Counted from the first letter of the stretch, positions 17,624 through 26,942 are shown. The stretch: DNA of 64,000 nucleotides from Roseimicrobium sp. ORNL1 (GCF_011044495.1 NZ_CP049143.1:2976001-3040000); one strand, 5' to 3'. Numbers and translations: made by a program. The notes: generated by a model from the letters alone, not told the origin.

Positions 17624-18094
17624 TTACTTGGGCTCCGCGGGCTTCCAGTTGCCCAGATCGTCCTCGGTGTTGTCCTGGCCGTCCTTGCCGATGGAGTAGA
17701 CGTCATAGCCGTCCTTGGACTTGGTGGCGGGATTGCGGTACTTGTACGGCTGCTTCCACGGGTCTTCGGGGAGTTCCTTGAGGAAGGGTTCGCGGTCCTT
17801 GTTGGGCTTTTCCATCAGCTTCTCCAGGCCCTGCTCCGTGGTGGGGTAACGTCCCGCACTGATGCGGTAGGCATCCAGGGACATGCCGATGGTCTTGATG
17901 TCACTCTGCACGCGCTGGTCCACCGCCATGTCGAAGAAGCCGCCCTTGTTGAGCTGATAAATCGCGGCGCCCATGAGCACGGCAAGGATGGTGAGCACGA
18001 GCACGAGCTCGACAAGGGTGAAGCCCAGGGCGCGGGCGCGTCGGTATTGTCGGGACAGAAGGTGGCTGCGGGAGTTGAGGGAGGGCAGTTTCAT
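17624..18094 (-). CDS. gspG: Major pseudopilin GspG
   Basis: 156 residues. The leader ends RALG^FTLVELVLVLTILAVLMG, a canonical prepilin-peptidase site with Glu at +5. The globular part has the GspG hallmarks SDIKTIGMSLDAYRISAGRYPTTEQGLEKL and PWKQPYKYRNP, then the calcium-site-like DGYDVYSIGKDGQDNTEDDLGNW near the C terminus. GspG is the main subunit of the pseudopilus. It is the first gene of the operon; the promoter should be in 18095-18432. Confidence 0.95.
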   Translation of the reverse strand: MKLPSLNSRSHLLSRQYRRARALGFTLVELVLVLTILAVLMGAAIYQLNKGGFFDMAVDQRVQSDIKTIGMSLDAYRISAGRYPTTEQGLEKLMEKPNKDREPFLKELPEDPWKQPYKYRNPATKSKDGYDVYSIGKDGQDNTEDDLGNWKPAEPK

Positions 18095-18432
18095 AGGTTG
18101 GTGAACGGGAGGCGGGGCAAAAGTCTTCAGTACAACGGATACCTTAAAGAGGTGTAAACACGAAAATGAGCATGAGTTTCGAGGGTGAACGTGATAATCC
18201 CGGAATTCCTTAACGGAACTTGGCTAAAAGCGAATCTTGGACAGCACGGGTGCTGGGGGATGCTCACTTTTTTGGGGCTGGGTCCTAAATAACCCGGCCG
18301 CGTAGTCCGACGGGCAAGCATCCATCTGAGAAGCGAGCAGCTACTTTGGGAAGCGAGCGAAATGCTTGACGGTTCCCGCCTCCGCCCTACCGCTGTGGTT
18401 TGCCCTTTGTTCTCGTGCCGACCGCTTCCTTC
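18095..18432. promoter_or_regulatory. Divergent gap between gspG and trmB
   Basis: 338 bp with no gene. It must hold promoters for the leftward type II secretion operon and rightward trmB. A short dyad (AGCAGCTACTTTGGGAAGCGAGC near 18338-18360) and CGGCCG-rich bases are seen, but no -10/-35 pair could be chosen with confidence. Confidence 0.4.
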
Positions 18433-19053
18433 ATGACCGAACTCGCCGCCCCGATCTTCACCCCCGCCGATTACTTCCGCGAACTCACACCCCAGGAAAT
18501 CTTTGCCGAGTGGGAACGGCCCCTGGAGCTGGACTTGGGCAGCGGGGATGGCACCTTCCTGGTGGAAATGGCGGCGCTGTATCCGGAGCGGAACTTCCTC
18601 GGGGTGGAGCGACTCCTTGGACGCGTGGAGAAGACAGCGAAGCGCATCCGGCAGCGCGGCCTGAAGAATGTCCGTGTCCTCCGACTGGAGACCACCTACA
18701 CCCTCAGCTGGCTGCTGCCGGCGGACCTGGCCACGCGCATTCATGTGCTGTGCCCGGACCCGTGGCCGAAGAAGAAGCATCACGGACGCCGCCTTTTTAA
18801 TGACGCCGAGTTCCTCGGTGGCCTGCGCAAGGTGCTGCGCGAGGGAGGTGAATTCCTCTTCAAGACGGACGACCACAACTATTATCAGGAGGCGTTGGAG
18901 GTGATGTCCGGCCAGTCCGCGTTTCAGCGACTGGACTGGGCTGAGGATGCCTTTCCGTATCCCAAGACAGACTTTGAGATTCAGTGGCTCGCGCTTAGCA
19001 AATCTGTGGAGCGCGCGCGGTGGCGAAAAGCAATTCCGGGTGATTGCGAATGA
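18433..19053 (+). CDS. trmB: tRNA (guanine-N7)-methyltransferase
   Basis: 206 residues from the ATG at 18433, chosen because the upstream in-frame codons look non-coding. The SAM-binding motif I is LDLGSGDGTFLVEMA (near residue 36). Other TrmB signatures are FLGVERLLGRVEK, LCPDPWPKKKHHGRRL (the catalytic and tRNA-binding loop) and FKTDDHNYYQ. TrmB makes m7G46 in the variable loop of many tRNAs, using SAM. It is a stand-alone gene, divergent from the secretion operon. Confidence 0.95.
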   Translation: MTELAAPIFTPADYFRELTPQEIFAEWERPLELDLGSGDGTFLVEMAALYPERNFLGVERLLGRVEKTAKRIRQRGLKNVRVLRLETTYTLSWLLPADLATRIHVLCPDPWPKKKHHGRRLFNDAEFLGGLRKVLREGGEFLFKTDDHNYYQEALEVMSGQSAFQRLDWAEDAFPYPKTDFEIQWLALSKSVERARWRKAIPGDCE

Positions 19054-19166
19054 GATGGCGAGGGGTTTGGCTCGAACTGTGCTTTCAGTCGGCCCATCCT
19101 CCCAGGTGCATGTGGAAAGCCCGGTGGGCTCAAAGCTGCATCTTACCCCCATCTTATGCTCAACCC

Positions 19167-19676
19167 ATGGAACTCAGCCGCTTTTCTGACTACTCGCTAC
19201 GGGTGCTGATCTACGCGGCCGCGCGGGAAAACCAGAAGGTGACGCTGAGCGAACTCGCGCAGGCGTACCGAATCTCTCACCACCACCTCGTCAAAATCGT
19301 CCACTACCTCGGAAAGGTCGGTTTCCTCAACAACCGACGAGGGCGCTCAGGTGGCATCCAGCTGGGGAAGAAACCGGACGAGATCCGTGTGGGAGACGTC
19401 ATCCGGCAGACGGAGACGCACTTCAATCTGGCGGAGTGCTTCAATCCTGCCACGGATGTGTGCCGCATCTCTCCGACGTGCCGCTTGAAGGGCGTGTTTC
19501 ACGAGGCGCGTGATGCTTTCCTGGATGTGCTGGATCACTACACGCTGGAGGACCTGGTGCAGAACCGCGGCCCCATCCTGCGTCTGCTCACGCTGAATGG
19601 AACAGCGCCAGCACCGGCGCCTCCTTCACCAGCAGTGGCTGCGGCGATGAATGCGCCGCTGGAAATACCGAGGTGA
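19167..19676 (+). CDS. Rrf2-family regulator, NsrR-like
   Basis: 169 residues from the ATG at 19167. The N-terminal winged helix (LSRFSDYSLRVLIYAAA, then VTLSELAQAYRISHHHLVKIVHYLGKVGFL) is typical of Rrf2 proteins. Three cysteines, C91, C99 and C105, sit in ECFNPATDVCRISPTCRLKG, where NsrR holds its Fe-S cluster; NsrR senses nitric oxide. The C-terminal ~25 residues are a Pro/Ala tail. No obvious NO-detoxification gene is adjacent; the next gene is a c-type cytochrome. IscR is less likely given the Cys spacing. Confidence 0.82.
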   Translation: MELSRFSDYSLRVLIYAAARENQKVTLSELAQAYRISHHHLVKIVHYLGKVGFLNNRRGRSGGIQLGKKPDEIRVGDVIRQTETHFNLAECFNPATDVCRISPTCRLKGVFHEARDAFLDVLDHYTLEDLVQNRGPILRLLTLNGTAPAPAPPSPAVAAAMNAPLEIPR

Positions 19677-20470
19677 TGATGTGGTCGACGATCTTGGTGT
19701 CAGTGTGATCACGAAATGATCATGACTTGAAGCAAGGGAAACGTCTCGTGAGTGACTCGAGCGCGGAGGGGTGGCATTACTCCTCGTGTACCACCCTGCG
19801 CGCAGCGCGCAAGGTGGTCTCCGCAGGGGTTCTTCTTGGTGCTGTGGGATATTGCAGCCACGAGACGCTGACGACAGCGGGGGCCAGGATGTGGGTGCGA
19901 TCGATGGTCGGACTGAGCTGGTTCTTCCAATCGTCTAAATAAGTATTGCGCCGCCGATCGCCAGTAGTGGGGAATGCGAATCCTTGGCATCAATCGTGCG
20001 GTTCCTGCCCTTTGTTACCATCAGTTTTCTTGTCATCTCCACCGCACCCTCTTTCATACGTCAGTGCCTTCATCCCCGTCGTGACCAGCGGTCGCAGCCA
20101 CAAAACAGTTTCAGGCGGTGTCGTATGATGCCGCATATCACGAGCCTGTTGTACATGCTGTGGCCGCGACCGCTGGTCCCGGCGGGGATTTTTTTGTGTG
20201 GTGAATCCGGTGTTTTCCCGGAGGAGTCCAGTGTGGGAACGTCGTCTGCGAGTGCGTGATTGTGAGCCGTGAGGCAAGTAAATGAGGTGAATGCTTCATA
20301 AATAATGAAGTGCATGGAAAAACTTTTAGATTGTGTTCGAGTGTCGTTTCGAATAATCTTTGCTCCGTAATGTAGCTGGGCAGATGTCCGTGCAAAATGC
20401 GTGAGTTCGGCGCCAGGCGCGCCGCAAAGGCTCCCTCGCGCTGGAGATCACTCGTTCACCACCGCCACCC
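19677..20470. repeat. 794-bp gap with palindromes
   Basis: No gene is supported in either strand. A near-perfect palindrome lies at 19790-19818 (arms ACCACC...GGTGGT around GCGCGCAGCGCGC). A second, larger imperfect inverted repeat has arms near 20086-20132 (GACCAGCGGTCGCAGCCAC first) and 20134-20179 (GTGGCCGCGACCGCTGGTC last). The rest is AT-richer near 20280-20400, which could hold the promoter of the following cytochrome gene. Confidence 0.65.
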
Positions 20471-22213
20471 ATGAATATTCTGCGTCATTGTTATCTTCCT
20501 TGGGCCGCTGCATTCGCGGCCCTTCTTATTCCAGCGTCGAGTGCACCTGCTCAGTGCCCGGCGCCTGCAGCATGGTTCCCTCACCAGAACACCCCGGCCC
20601 CTGACTTCAACAAGTCATTCACCAGCAACTGTGACTTCCACCAGTGGGGGTGGCAGACCTTTCTCTGGCTGACGCAGGACACGGGAGGCGGCCGCATCCG
20701 GCTCATGGACATGCCCACTGCGGATCAATTGTTCATGCCGGGAAGGGCTCCTTCGCCCCTTAATGCGAAAGCGCTGGAAGGTTTGAAGAAGCGTCCGCTC
20801 CTTCTCATGCCGCGCGTGGGGAAGAAAGAGGATCCCACGACCTTTGACGAGGTGGAGCAAGCTGGTTCCGGAGGCTTGCTCGTCGATAAGAACGGGCGCC
20901 CGGTGTACTACATCTCCCACATCAATGATGTGTACTACAACTTCGTGCGGGACAACAAACTCTTCATCAAAGAGAACTACGTTGCTGCATCACCGACACT
21001 GAACTTTCCCGTGGGATCGCTGGAGATCAAATCCTCCTGGCGCATCGTTGCGGAAGGTGAATCCACCGCGGGGTTTTTCACCGCTCCTGCGATGATTCAT
21101 CCGTTGACGTGTTCGGCTTCGGGGAACACCTGCACCAATGACGACATCATCGTGGACAGGACCAAGGTGGAGAATGTCACGGTGGCGTTGGTCGGCATTC
21201 ACGTGGTCGGTGTGGTGAAGGACCACCCGGAGTTCATCTGGTCCACCTTCGAGCATGTGAAGAATGCACCCACGCTTCCCACAGGCATGCAGCCCGACAG
21301 CAATCAGCCGGTGAGTGACAAGGACTGGAATTTTTACACCGCGAACACTCCTGCCTCCGCCTGCAATCGGCTTCCTGTGACCCTCACGTTGGATACCCAG
21401 GCAAGCAAGCTGTCTCCCATCACGAATGCGTTCCTGCAGTTTGTGCTCGGTGGAGGATCCCAACAGGACACTACGAACATCCAGACTCTCAATGCCAGCG
21501 TTTTGAGTCAACTCGAGGCGGACTCTGTGTGGAAGAACTACCTTCTCGGCGGCGGGGTCTGGTTCAAGCAGGCGAATGCCCTGGCGCCCACACTTACCAG
21601 CCAGCAGATCCAGGCGTTGACGACTGGTTCCACCCAGCTCTCCAACGTTACCATGGAGACCTTCACACAGGGGGTGGGGCAGAACTGCTTCTCCTGCCAT
21701 CAGGTAAGAGGCAGAGGAGGCATGCCGAACATGAATCTGAACATCAGCCATATCCTGAAGAATGGACTCATTCAGAGAAATGACGTGCAGCAGAAGCTCC
21801 TCGCCAAGCAGAAGCTTCGTCTGGCCGCGAACGAGGTCACCACACTCAAGATGGCACCGCTGAATTCGTACGCTGACGTGCAGGCGTTGCTCGATACGTT
21901 TGTCGCGAATAACAATGTTCCCATCAACCTCGCGCCGCATCGTGCCTTCTGGAAGACCATGACCTATCAGGAATTTATCACGGGAAACATTCCCAGAGTT
22001 GAGGATCCGGACACAGGCAATCCGCTCAAAGTGCTCGTGGTGAATGATTCGAAAAACTCAAACCTCATCATGTCCCTCAGCGGTACGCCCGGCACCATCT
22101 TCGATCCCAATACCGGAAGCATCGGCCAGATGCCTCCCTCTGGGCCCTTCATGGATCCTGCGGACATCGCTCGCATTGCGGATTGGATTGACCGAGGTTG
22201 CCCGAATAATTAA
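20471..22213 (+). CDS. Exported single-haem c-type cytochrome of unknown function
   Basis: 580 residues with a signal peptide (ALLIPASSAPAQ, cleavage near residue 29). One haem-c site, C-F-S-C-H, is at about residues 410-414 (NCFSCHQVRGRGG), with MPNMNL after it as a candidate region for the Met ligand. The N-terminal ~380 residues have WGWQTFLWLTQ and other Trp-rich parts and are not recognised. It resembles large periplasmic monohaem proteins found in Proteobacteria and Verrucomicrobia. The role is unknown. It follows the NsrR-like regulator after the repeat-rich gap. Confidence 0.75.
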   Translation: MNILRHCYLPWAAAFAALLIPASSAPAQCPAPAAWFPHQNTPAPDFNKSFTSNCDFHQWGWQTFLWLTQDTGGGRIRLMDMPTADQLFMPGRAPSPLNAKALEGLKKRPLLLMPRVGKKEDPTTFDEVEQAGSGGLLVDKNGRPVYYISHINDVYYNFVRDNKLFIKENYVAASPTLNFPVGSLEIKSSWRIVAEGESTAGFFTAPAMIHPLTCSASGNTCTNDDIIVDRTKVENVTVALVGIHVVGVVKDHPEFIWSTFEHVKNAPTLPTGMQPDSNQPVSDKDWNFYTANTPASACNRLPVTLTLDTQASKLSPITNAFLQFVLGGGSQQDTTNIQTLNASVLSQLEADSVWKNYLLGGGVWFKQANALAPTLTSQQIQALTTGSTQLSNVTMETFTQGVGQNCFSCHQVRGRGGMPNMNLNISHILKNGLIQRNDVQQKLLAKQKLRLAANEVTTLKMAPLNSYADVQALLDTFVANNNVPINLAPHRAFWKTMTYQEFITGNIPRVEDPDTGNPLKVLVVNDSKNSNLIMSLSGTPGTIFDPNTGSIGQMPPSGPFMDPADIARIADWIDRGCPNN

Positions 22214-22278
22214 CAGGCCGTGCAATCAACGTGCTCCATTGGCCGGGCAGTTGCATCATTCCAAACAGCCATAAAAAA

Positions 22279-22305
22279 CGCTCCACCCCCAAGGAGGGTG
22301 GAGCG
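22279..22305. terminator. Hairpin between the convergent cytochrome gene and metE
   Basis: A 10-bp perfect stem (CGCTCCACCC with GGGTGGAGCG) and a 7-nt loop. On the minus strand it is followed by T-rich bases (TTTTTTATGG), so it is a good intrinsic terminator for metE. Confidence 0.8.
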
Positions 22306-22336
22306 TGCGTGGCCAAGGGGGGGATTTACCTGGTGT

Positions 22337-24757
22337 TCAACCGCGCAAAGCGTGTGCCACGCTCACCATGTTCGCCAGGGCGGCCTTCACCTCGGGCCAG
22401 CCGCGGGTCTTGAGGCCGCAGTCGGGATTCACCCAGAGGTTGTCCTTTGGCAGCACGGCGGAGGCGCGGTCCATGAGCTCGCGCATTTCCGTGGCTGGTG
22501 GGACACGGGGGCTGTGGATGTCATACACGCCGGGTCCGATTTCATTCGGGTACTCGAAGCGTACGAAGGCATCAAGAAGCTCCATGCTGGAGCGTGAGGT
22601 CTCGATGGTGATCACATCCGCATCCATGGCGGCGATGGCTTCAATGATGTCATTGAAGTTGCTGTAGCACATGTGCGTGTGGATCTGCGTTTCATCACGC
22701 ACCACGGACGCGGCCACGCGGAAGGCGGCGACGGTCCACTGGAGGTAGAAGGCGCGGTCCTTTTCACGCAGCGGCAGGCACTCGCGCAGCGCGGCTTCAT
22801 CGATCTGAATGACACGGCAGCCGGCGGCTTCGAGGTCGCGCACTTCATCACGGATGGCGAGGGCGATCTGGCGGCACACTTCGGGGCGCGAGAGATCATT
22901 GCGCACGAAGCTCCAGTTCAGAATCGTGATGGGACCCGTGAGCATGCCCTTCATGGGGCGTGCGGTGAGGCTCTGCGCGTACTGGAACCAGCGCACGGTC
23001 ATGGGATGCGGGCGTGATACATCGCCGAAGATCACCGGCGGCTTCACACAGCGGCTGCCGTAGCTCTGCACCCAGCCGTTCTGCGTGAAGGTGAATCCAT
23101 CGAGTTGCTCGCCGAAGTACTCCACCATGTCATTGCGCTCGAACTCGCCGTGCACCAGCACGTCGATGTCCAGGTCCTCCTGCACGCGCACGCAGCGCGC
23201 CGTTTCTTCGCCGAGCAGCGCTTCGTATTCCGCATCCGTGAGCGAGCCCTTGCGCCAGCGCGCACGCCAGCTCCGCACTTCATCCGTCTGGGGGAAGGAG
23301 CCGATGGTCGTGGTGGGGAAGGCGGGAAGCTTCAGGCGGTTGCGCTGCACTTCCTGACGTTTTGCGAAGGAGGAGTCGCGTTGCTCATCCTGCGGCGTGA
23401 GAGCGGCCGCGCGCTCGCGCACGGCGCTGACATTGAGTCGGGGGTCGGTGGCCTTGGTGGCAAGTGCGGACTGATTCGCGAGCCATGCGACATCACTCTC
23501 GCGCTCTGGGGAGATGGCAAGGCGTGCCAGCGTGCTCACTTCCGTGAGCTTCTCCGCGGCAAAGGACATCCATCCCTTGATCACCGACTCCAGCTTCGTT
23601 TCGTGCTGCAGGCTCACAGGCGAGTGCAGCAGCGAGCACGAGGGCGCAAGCCACACGCGATCGCGGCCCAGCTTTTGCACCACCTGGTCGATGACTTTCA
23701 GCGATGCGGCGAAGTCGTTCTTCCAGATGTTGCGTCCGTCCACGACACCAAGAGAAACGATGGTGCGCGGGGGCAGTACTTCCAGACCGTGATCGAGATC
23801 GCTCGCACCACGGGTGATGTCGAGATGGATGGCCTCCACCGGAAGGCGTGAGAGCGAGAGGAAGTTCGACCCTGCCGCGCCGAAGTAGCACGCGGTGATG
23901 AGTTTCAGCACACCGGCTTTCTCGCGCAGCACATCATAAGCGGTGACGAAGTGCTGCTTGATCGTGGTATCCAGATCGAGGGCAAAGATGGGCTCGTCGA
24001 GCTGCACCCACTTGGCGCCTTGCGAGGCGAGCTTCTGCAGCACCTCGCCATACACTTCGAGGAGTTGAGGCAGCAGCTTGAAGCGGTCGAAGGAAGGGTT
24101 CTTTCCACCGTGCACCTTGCCGAGGTACAAATAGCTTACGGGGCCGAGCAGCACCGGCTTGGTGCGGTGGCCCTGGGCGAGGGCTTCCTGAAACTCGGCA
24201 AAGGGCTTCTGGCTTGCGAGGCGGAAGGTGGTGCCGTCGTTGAACTCGGGCACAAGGTAGTGGTAGTTCGTGTCGAACCACTTCGTCATTTCACAAGCGG
24301 TCGCGCCAGTGTTGTGGCTGCCATTTGCGGTGCCATTGCCGTGCTCGTGTCCGCAGCCGCAGGATTCATTGTCTTCCTTCTTCGCGCCGGAGCGACCGCG
24401 CGCCATGGCGAAGTAGGTCTCCAGATTTACATCGCCTTTGCCATCCCAGCCGAAGCGCTCGGGCACGTTGCCCACGAGGCAGGACAGGTCGAGCACCTGG
24501 TCATAAAGGCTGAAGTCATTGCTTGGGATCAATTCGAGACCAGCGTCAGCCTGGAGCTGCCAGTGCGTGGCGCGAAGCTCCCGGGCGGCAGCTTGCAGCG
24601 CGGTTTCATCCGAGGCGCCTTTCCAGAAGGCTTCGACGGCTTTCTTGAGTTCGCGTTTTGCTCCGACTCTGGGAAAGCCCAGCGAGTGGGAGAAGAGTGG
24701 GGCAGGGGACGAGCCTGATGCAGATGCGTTGTTGGTTGCGGATTCATTCGTAGTCAT
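22337..24757 (-). CDS. metE: Cobalamin-independent methionine synthase
   Basis: 806 residues from the ATG at 24757. MetE transfers the methyl group of 5-methyltetrahydropteroyl-triglutamate to homocysteine. The N-terminal half starts SLGFPRVGAKRELKKAVEAFW, the C-terminal half has TTTIGSFPQTDEVR. Zinc ligands match the family: HMCYSN (His, Cys), the Glu in VITIETSRS, and Cys in NPDCGLKTRGW. Between ARGRSGAKKE and EMTKWFDTNYHY there is an insert of about two dozen residues with C-G-C-G-H-E-H and a later Cys; the E. coli enzyme has only a short link there. The gene is divergent from metR, the classical arrangement. Confidence 0.96.
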   Translation of the reverse strand: MTTNESATNNASASGSSPAPLFSHSLGFPRVGAKRELKKAVEAFWKGASDETALQAAARELRATHWQLQADAGLELIPSNDFSLYDQVLDLSCLVGNVPERFGWDGKGDVNLETYFAMARGRSGAKKEDNESCGCGHEHGNGTANGSHNTGATACEMTKWFDTNYHYLVPEFNDGTTFRLASQKPFAEFQEALAQGHRTKPVLLGPVSYLYLGKVHGGKNPSFDRFKLLPQLLEVYGEVLQKLASQGAKWVQLDEPIFALDLDTTIKQHFVTAYDVLREKAGVLKLITACYFGAAGSNFLSLSRLPVEAIHLDITRGASDLDHGLEVLPPRTIVSLGVVDGRNIWKNDFAASLKVIDQVVQKLGRDRVWLAPSCSLLHSPVSLQHETKLESVIKGWMSFAAEKLTEVSTLARLAISPERESDVAWLANQSALATKATDPRLNVSAVRERAAALTPQDEQRDSSFAKRQEVQRNRLKLPAFPTTTIGSFPQTDEVRSWRARWRKGSLTDAEYEALLGEETARCVRVQEDLDIDVLVHGEFERNDMVEYFGEQLDGFTFTQNGWVQSYGSRCVKPPVIFGDVSRPHPMTVRWFQYAQSLTARPMKGMLTGPITILNWSFVRNDLSRPEVCRQIALAIRDEVRDLEAAGCRVIQIDEAALRECLPLREKDRAFYLQWTVAAFRVAASVVRDETQIHTHMCYSNFNDIIEAIAAMDADVITIETSRSSMELLDAFVRFEYPNEIGPGVYDIHSPRVPPATEMRELMDRASAVLPKDNLWVNPDCGLKTRGWPEVKAALANMVSVAHALRG

Positions 24758-24829
24758 GCTTGCCGAAGTTGAATCCCGGACGGCATGTTGCATAATTCAT
24801 GTTTTGGCGCTTCAACATTCGCCATACTT
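24758..24829. promoter_or_regulatory. metE-metR divergent control region with a candidate MetR dyad
   Basis: 72 bp separates the two start codons. A dyad ATGTT-N10-AACAT lies at 24799-24818 and fits a LysR-type operator; a second TGAA/TTCA pair is nearby (TTGAAT near 24769 and ATTCAT near 24795). In enteric bacteria MetR activates metE and represses itself from such a shared region. The site is inferred from position and symmetry. Confidence 0.4.
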
Positions 24830-25765
24830 ATGAGCCGTTCCGCCCTTCCTCCGCTTGAGCTTCGCCACCTGCGTACCTTTGCCGCGATTGCAGAGACCCA
24901 CAGTCTCTCCAAGGCCGCGGCACGCCTGCACCTCACACAGCCGGCAGTTTCCCATCAGGTGAAGGCCCTGGAAGACCTGTATGGCATTCCGCTGTTCGAG
25001 CGCAAGACGGTGCCGCTGCGGCTCACGCCGGGTGGTCAGCGCCTGCTGGGCCTTGCGCGGGAAGTGGAGGTGCGCGTGGCGGAAGCAGAGCGGGATCTCT
25101 CGCGCATTGCGGATGGTCGCGCGGGACAGTTGCGCATCGCCGTGGAGTGCCACTCGTGCTTTGACTGGCTCATGCCTTCCATGGATGCCTTCCGCGAGCG
25201 CTGGCCGGAGGTGGAGATGGATTTGGTGTCCGGCTTCCACGCGGATCCCGTGGGCTTGCTGGGCGAAGATCGCGCGGATCTCGTGATCGTGTCGCATGCC
25301 ATCAAGCGGCCGGACATCGCTTTTCATCCGCTCTTCCGCTATGAAGTTTCTGCGCTGCTGGCGAAGGAGCATCCGCTGACGGCGAAGCCGTTTCTCTCTG
25401 CGCGTGACTTTGCGAAAGAGACACTCGTGACCTATCCCATCCCGGATGACCGCATCGATGTGCTGCGCGAGGTCTTGATCCCCGCACGTGTAGAACCGGC
25501 GAAGCGCCGCACCACGGAACTCACTGTGGCGATTCTGCAACTGGTGGCGAGCAAGCGAGCCGTCGCGGCGATGCCACGCTGGGCGGTGCAGCCGTTTTTG
25601 GATCGCGAGTATGTGGTCGCGCGGCCCATTGGGAAGAAGGGCCTGCAGAGCGCGCTTCACGCGGCTACCACGGAAGCGGCGGCGGGCGCGGCGTACATGC
25701 GCGATTTCCTGGACATCATGCGGCGCGTGAGTTTTGCGTCGCTGTCGGGGATTACGGCGTTGTAG
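24830..25765 (+). CDS. metR: LysR-type regulator of methionine synthesis
   Basis: 311 residues from the ATG at 24830. The N-terminal helix-turn-helix LRTFAAIAETHSLSKAAARLHLTQPAVSHQVKALEDLYG is typical of LysR proteins. The C-terminal effector domain has ECHSCFDWLMPSMDAFRERWPEVEMD, a close match to the MetR family, which senses homocysteine. The divergent metE gene supports the call. Confidence 0.92.
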   Translation: MSRSALPPLELRHLRTFAAIAETHSLSKAAARLHLTQPAVSHQVKALEDLYGIPLFERKTVPLRLTPGGQRLLGLAREVEVRVAEAERDLSRIADGRAGQLRIAVECHSCFDWLMPSMDAFRERWPEVEMDLVSGFHADPVGLLGEDRADLVIVSHAIKRPDIAFHPLFRYEVSALLAKEHPLTAKPFLSARDFAKETLVTYPIPDDRIDVLREVLIPARVEPAKRRTTELTVAILQLVASKRAVAAMPRWAVQPFLDREYVVARPIGKKGLQSALHAATTEAAAGAAYMRDFLDIMRRVSFASLSGITAL

Positions 25766-25923
25766 GAAAGTAGTCCGCCGAGGCTCGGCGGTGGGTGAGG
25801 GGACGGTGGACGTTGTTTGCCGGGTCGATATAGCGTGTTGAGGTGGCTTGGTGGTTTTGAGCGGTGGGAGATGGCGAAGTCAGGAGACGTTTCCTGACCG
25901 CCGAGGCTCGGCGGACTACTTTC
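25766..25923. repeat. Inverted repeat of a palindromic unit between metR and an esterase gene
   Basis: A 26-nt unit at 25766-25791 (GAAAGTAGTCCGCCGAGG...) recurs inverted at 25898-25923 (...CGGCGGACTACTTTC). Each unit itself contains the hairpin CCGCCGAGGCTCGGCGG, so the DNA can form three structures. The ~106-bp middle has no gene. Confidence 0.8.
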
Positions 25924-25994
25924 TTCGCGCTGCGTTGATGAAACTTCCCGACAGTTTCACCACCTCTTGATCGTTAGCGGGGCAATCCATCGCC

Positions 25995-26942
25995 ATGCTC
26001 CGCTTCACCTTCCTCTCTCTTCTTCTGCTGCTCGCCCTGCCGGTAGGCGTTTCTGTAGCCCAGAGTCCCAAGGCGCCAGCCAAGAAGCCCGCGACTTCGG
26101 CTCCGAAACGCGAGCCTCTGCGCTCCACACCGCCGGACACCATTCAGGCGGAACTCGACATCACGTACGGCAAGACGCCCGAGCAGGAGTTGAAGCTGGA
26201 CATCTACCGTCCCAAGGTGGGCGGAGACAAGATGCCTGCCTGTGTCCTGGTGCATGGAGGTGGCTGGATGAAGGGCGACAAGGAAAAGTTTCGCCCGCTC
26301 GCCATTTCACTCGCGGAGAAGGGGTATGTGGTGGCGAACATTGAATACCGTCTCGGTGACGTGGCGAAGTACCCGGCGGCGGTACAGGACTGCAATCTCG
26401 CGGTGCGTTTCGTACGGGCGAATGCCTCGCGCTTCGGCATCGATCCTAATCGCATCGGTGCGTGGGGCGGCAGCGCGGGTGGTCACCTCGTGGGCCTGAT
26501 GGCTGCGGCGCCCGCGCATGAGAAATATCTCACCGGCACTGGTGATCTGCGCGATGTGTCGGCGGCGGTGCAGGCATCCTGCATCATGGCCGGTCCCACG
26601 GATCTCACGATGGAGACGTTCGTCGAGGCCCTGCGGCGGGCGAAGGAAAAGAGCAACAGCTTCCAGTGGCTCGGAAGACTCTACGACGATGCTCCCGACC
26701 TGTATCGCGAAGCATCACCCATCACCCACTTCAGCAAATCCACCGGACCAGTACTCTTCCTCACAGGAGATCTCGACAACCCGGAACGCGATGCTCCGGG
26801 AATGGCGAAGCTGAAGGAACTCGGTGTGCCGACGAATCAGGTGATTGTGAAAGACGCGAAGCACGGCTGCTGGATGCAGAAGCCGTGGCATGAGCAGTGC
26901 GTGGATGCTGTCGATGCGTGGTTCAAGGAGCATCTGAAGTGA
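25995..26942 (+). CDS. Exported alpha/beta-hydrolase esterase (BD-FAE/lipase-like)
   Basis: 315 residues with a signal peptide (FTFLSLLLLLALPVGVSVAQ). The oxyanion motif is VLVHGGGW, the nucleophile is S160 in GGSAGGH, the Asp is in LFLTGDLDN and the His is in KHGCWM near the end. This HGGGW/GxSAGG pattern belongs to the hormone-sensitive-lipase-like/BD-FAE group often found in Verrucomicrobia and Bacteroidetes carbohydrate loci, where it removes acetyl or other acyl groups. It lies 40 nt before a sulfatase; together they suggest work on decorated polysaccharides. Confidence 0.85.
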   Translation: MLRFTFLSLLLLLALPVGVSVAQSPKAPAKKPATSAPKREPLRSTPPDTIQAELDITYGKTPEQELKLDIYRPKVGGDKMPACVLVHGGGWMKGDKEKFRPLAISLAEKGYVVANIEYRLGDVAKYPAAVQDCNLAVRFVRANASRFGIDPNRIGAWGGSAGGHLVGLMAAAPAHEKYLTGTGDLRDVSAAVQASCIMAGPTDLTMETFVEALRRAKEKSNSFQWLGRLYDDAPDLYREASPITHFSKSTGPVLFLTGDLDNPERDAPGMAKLKELGVPTNQVIVKDAKHGCWMQKPWHEQCVDAVDAWFKEHLK

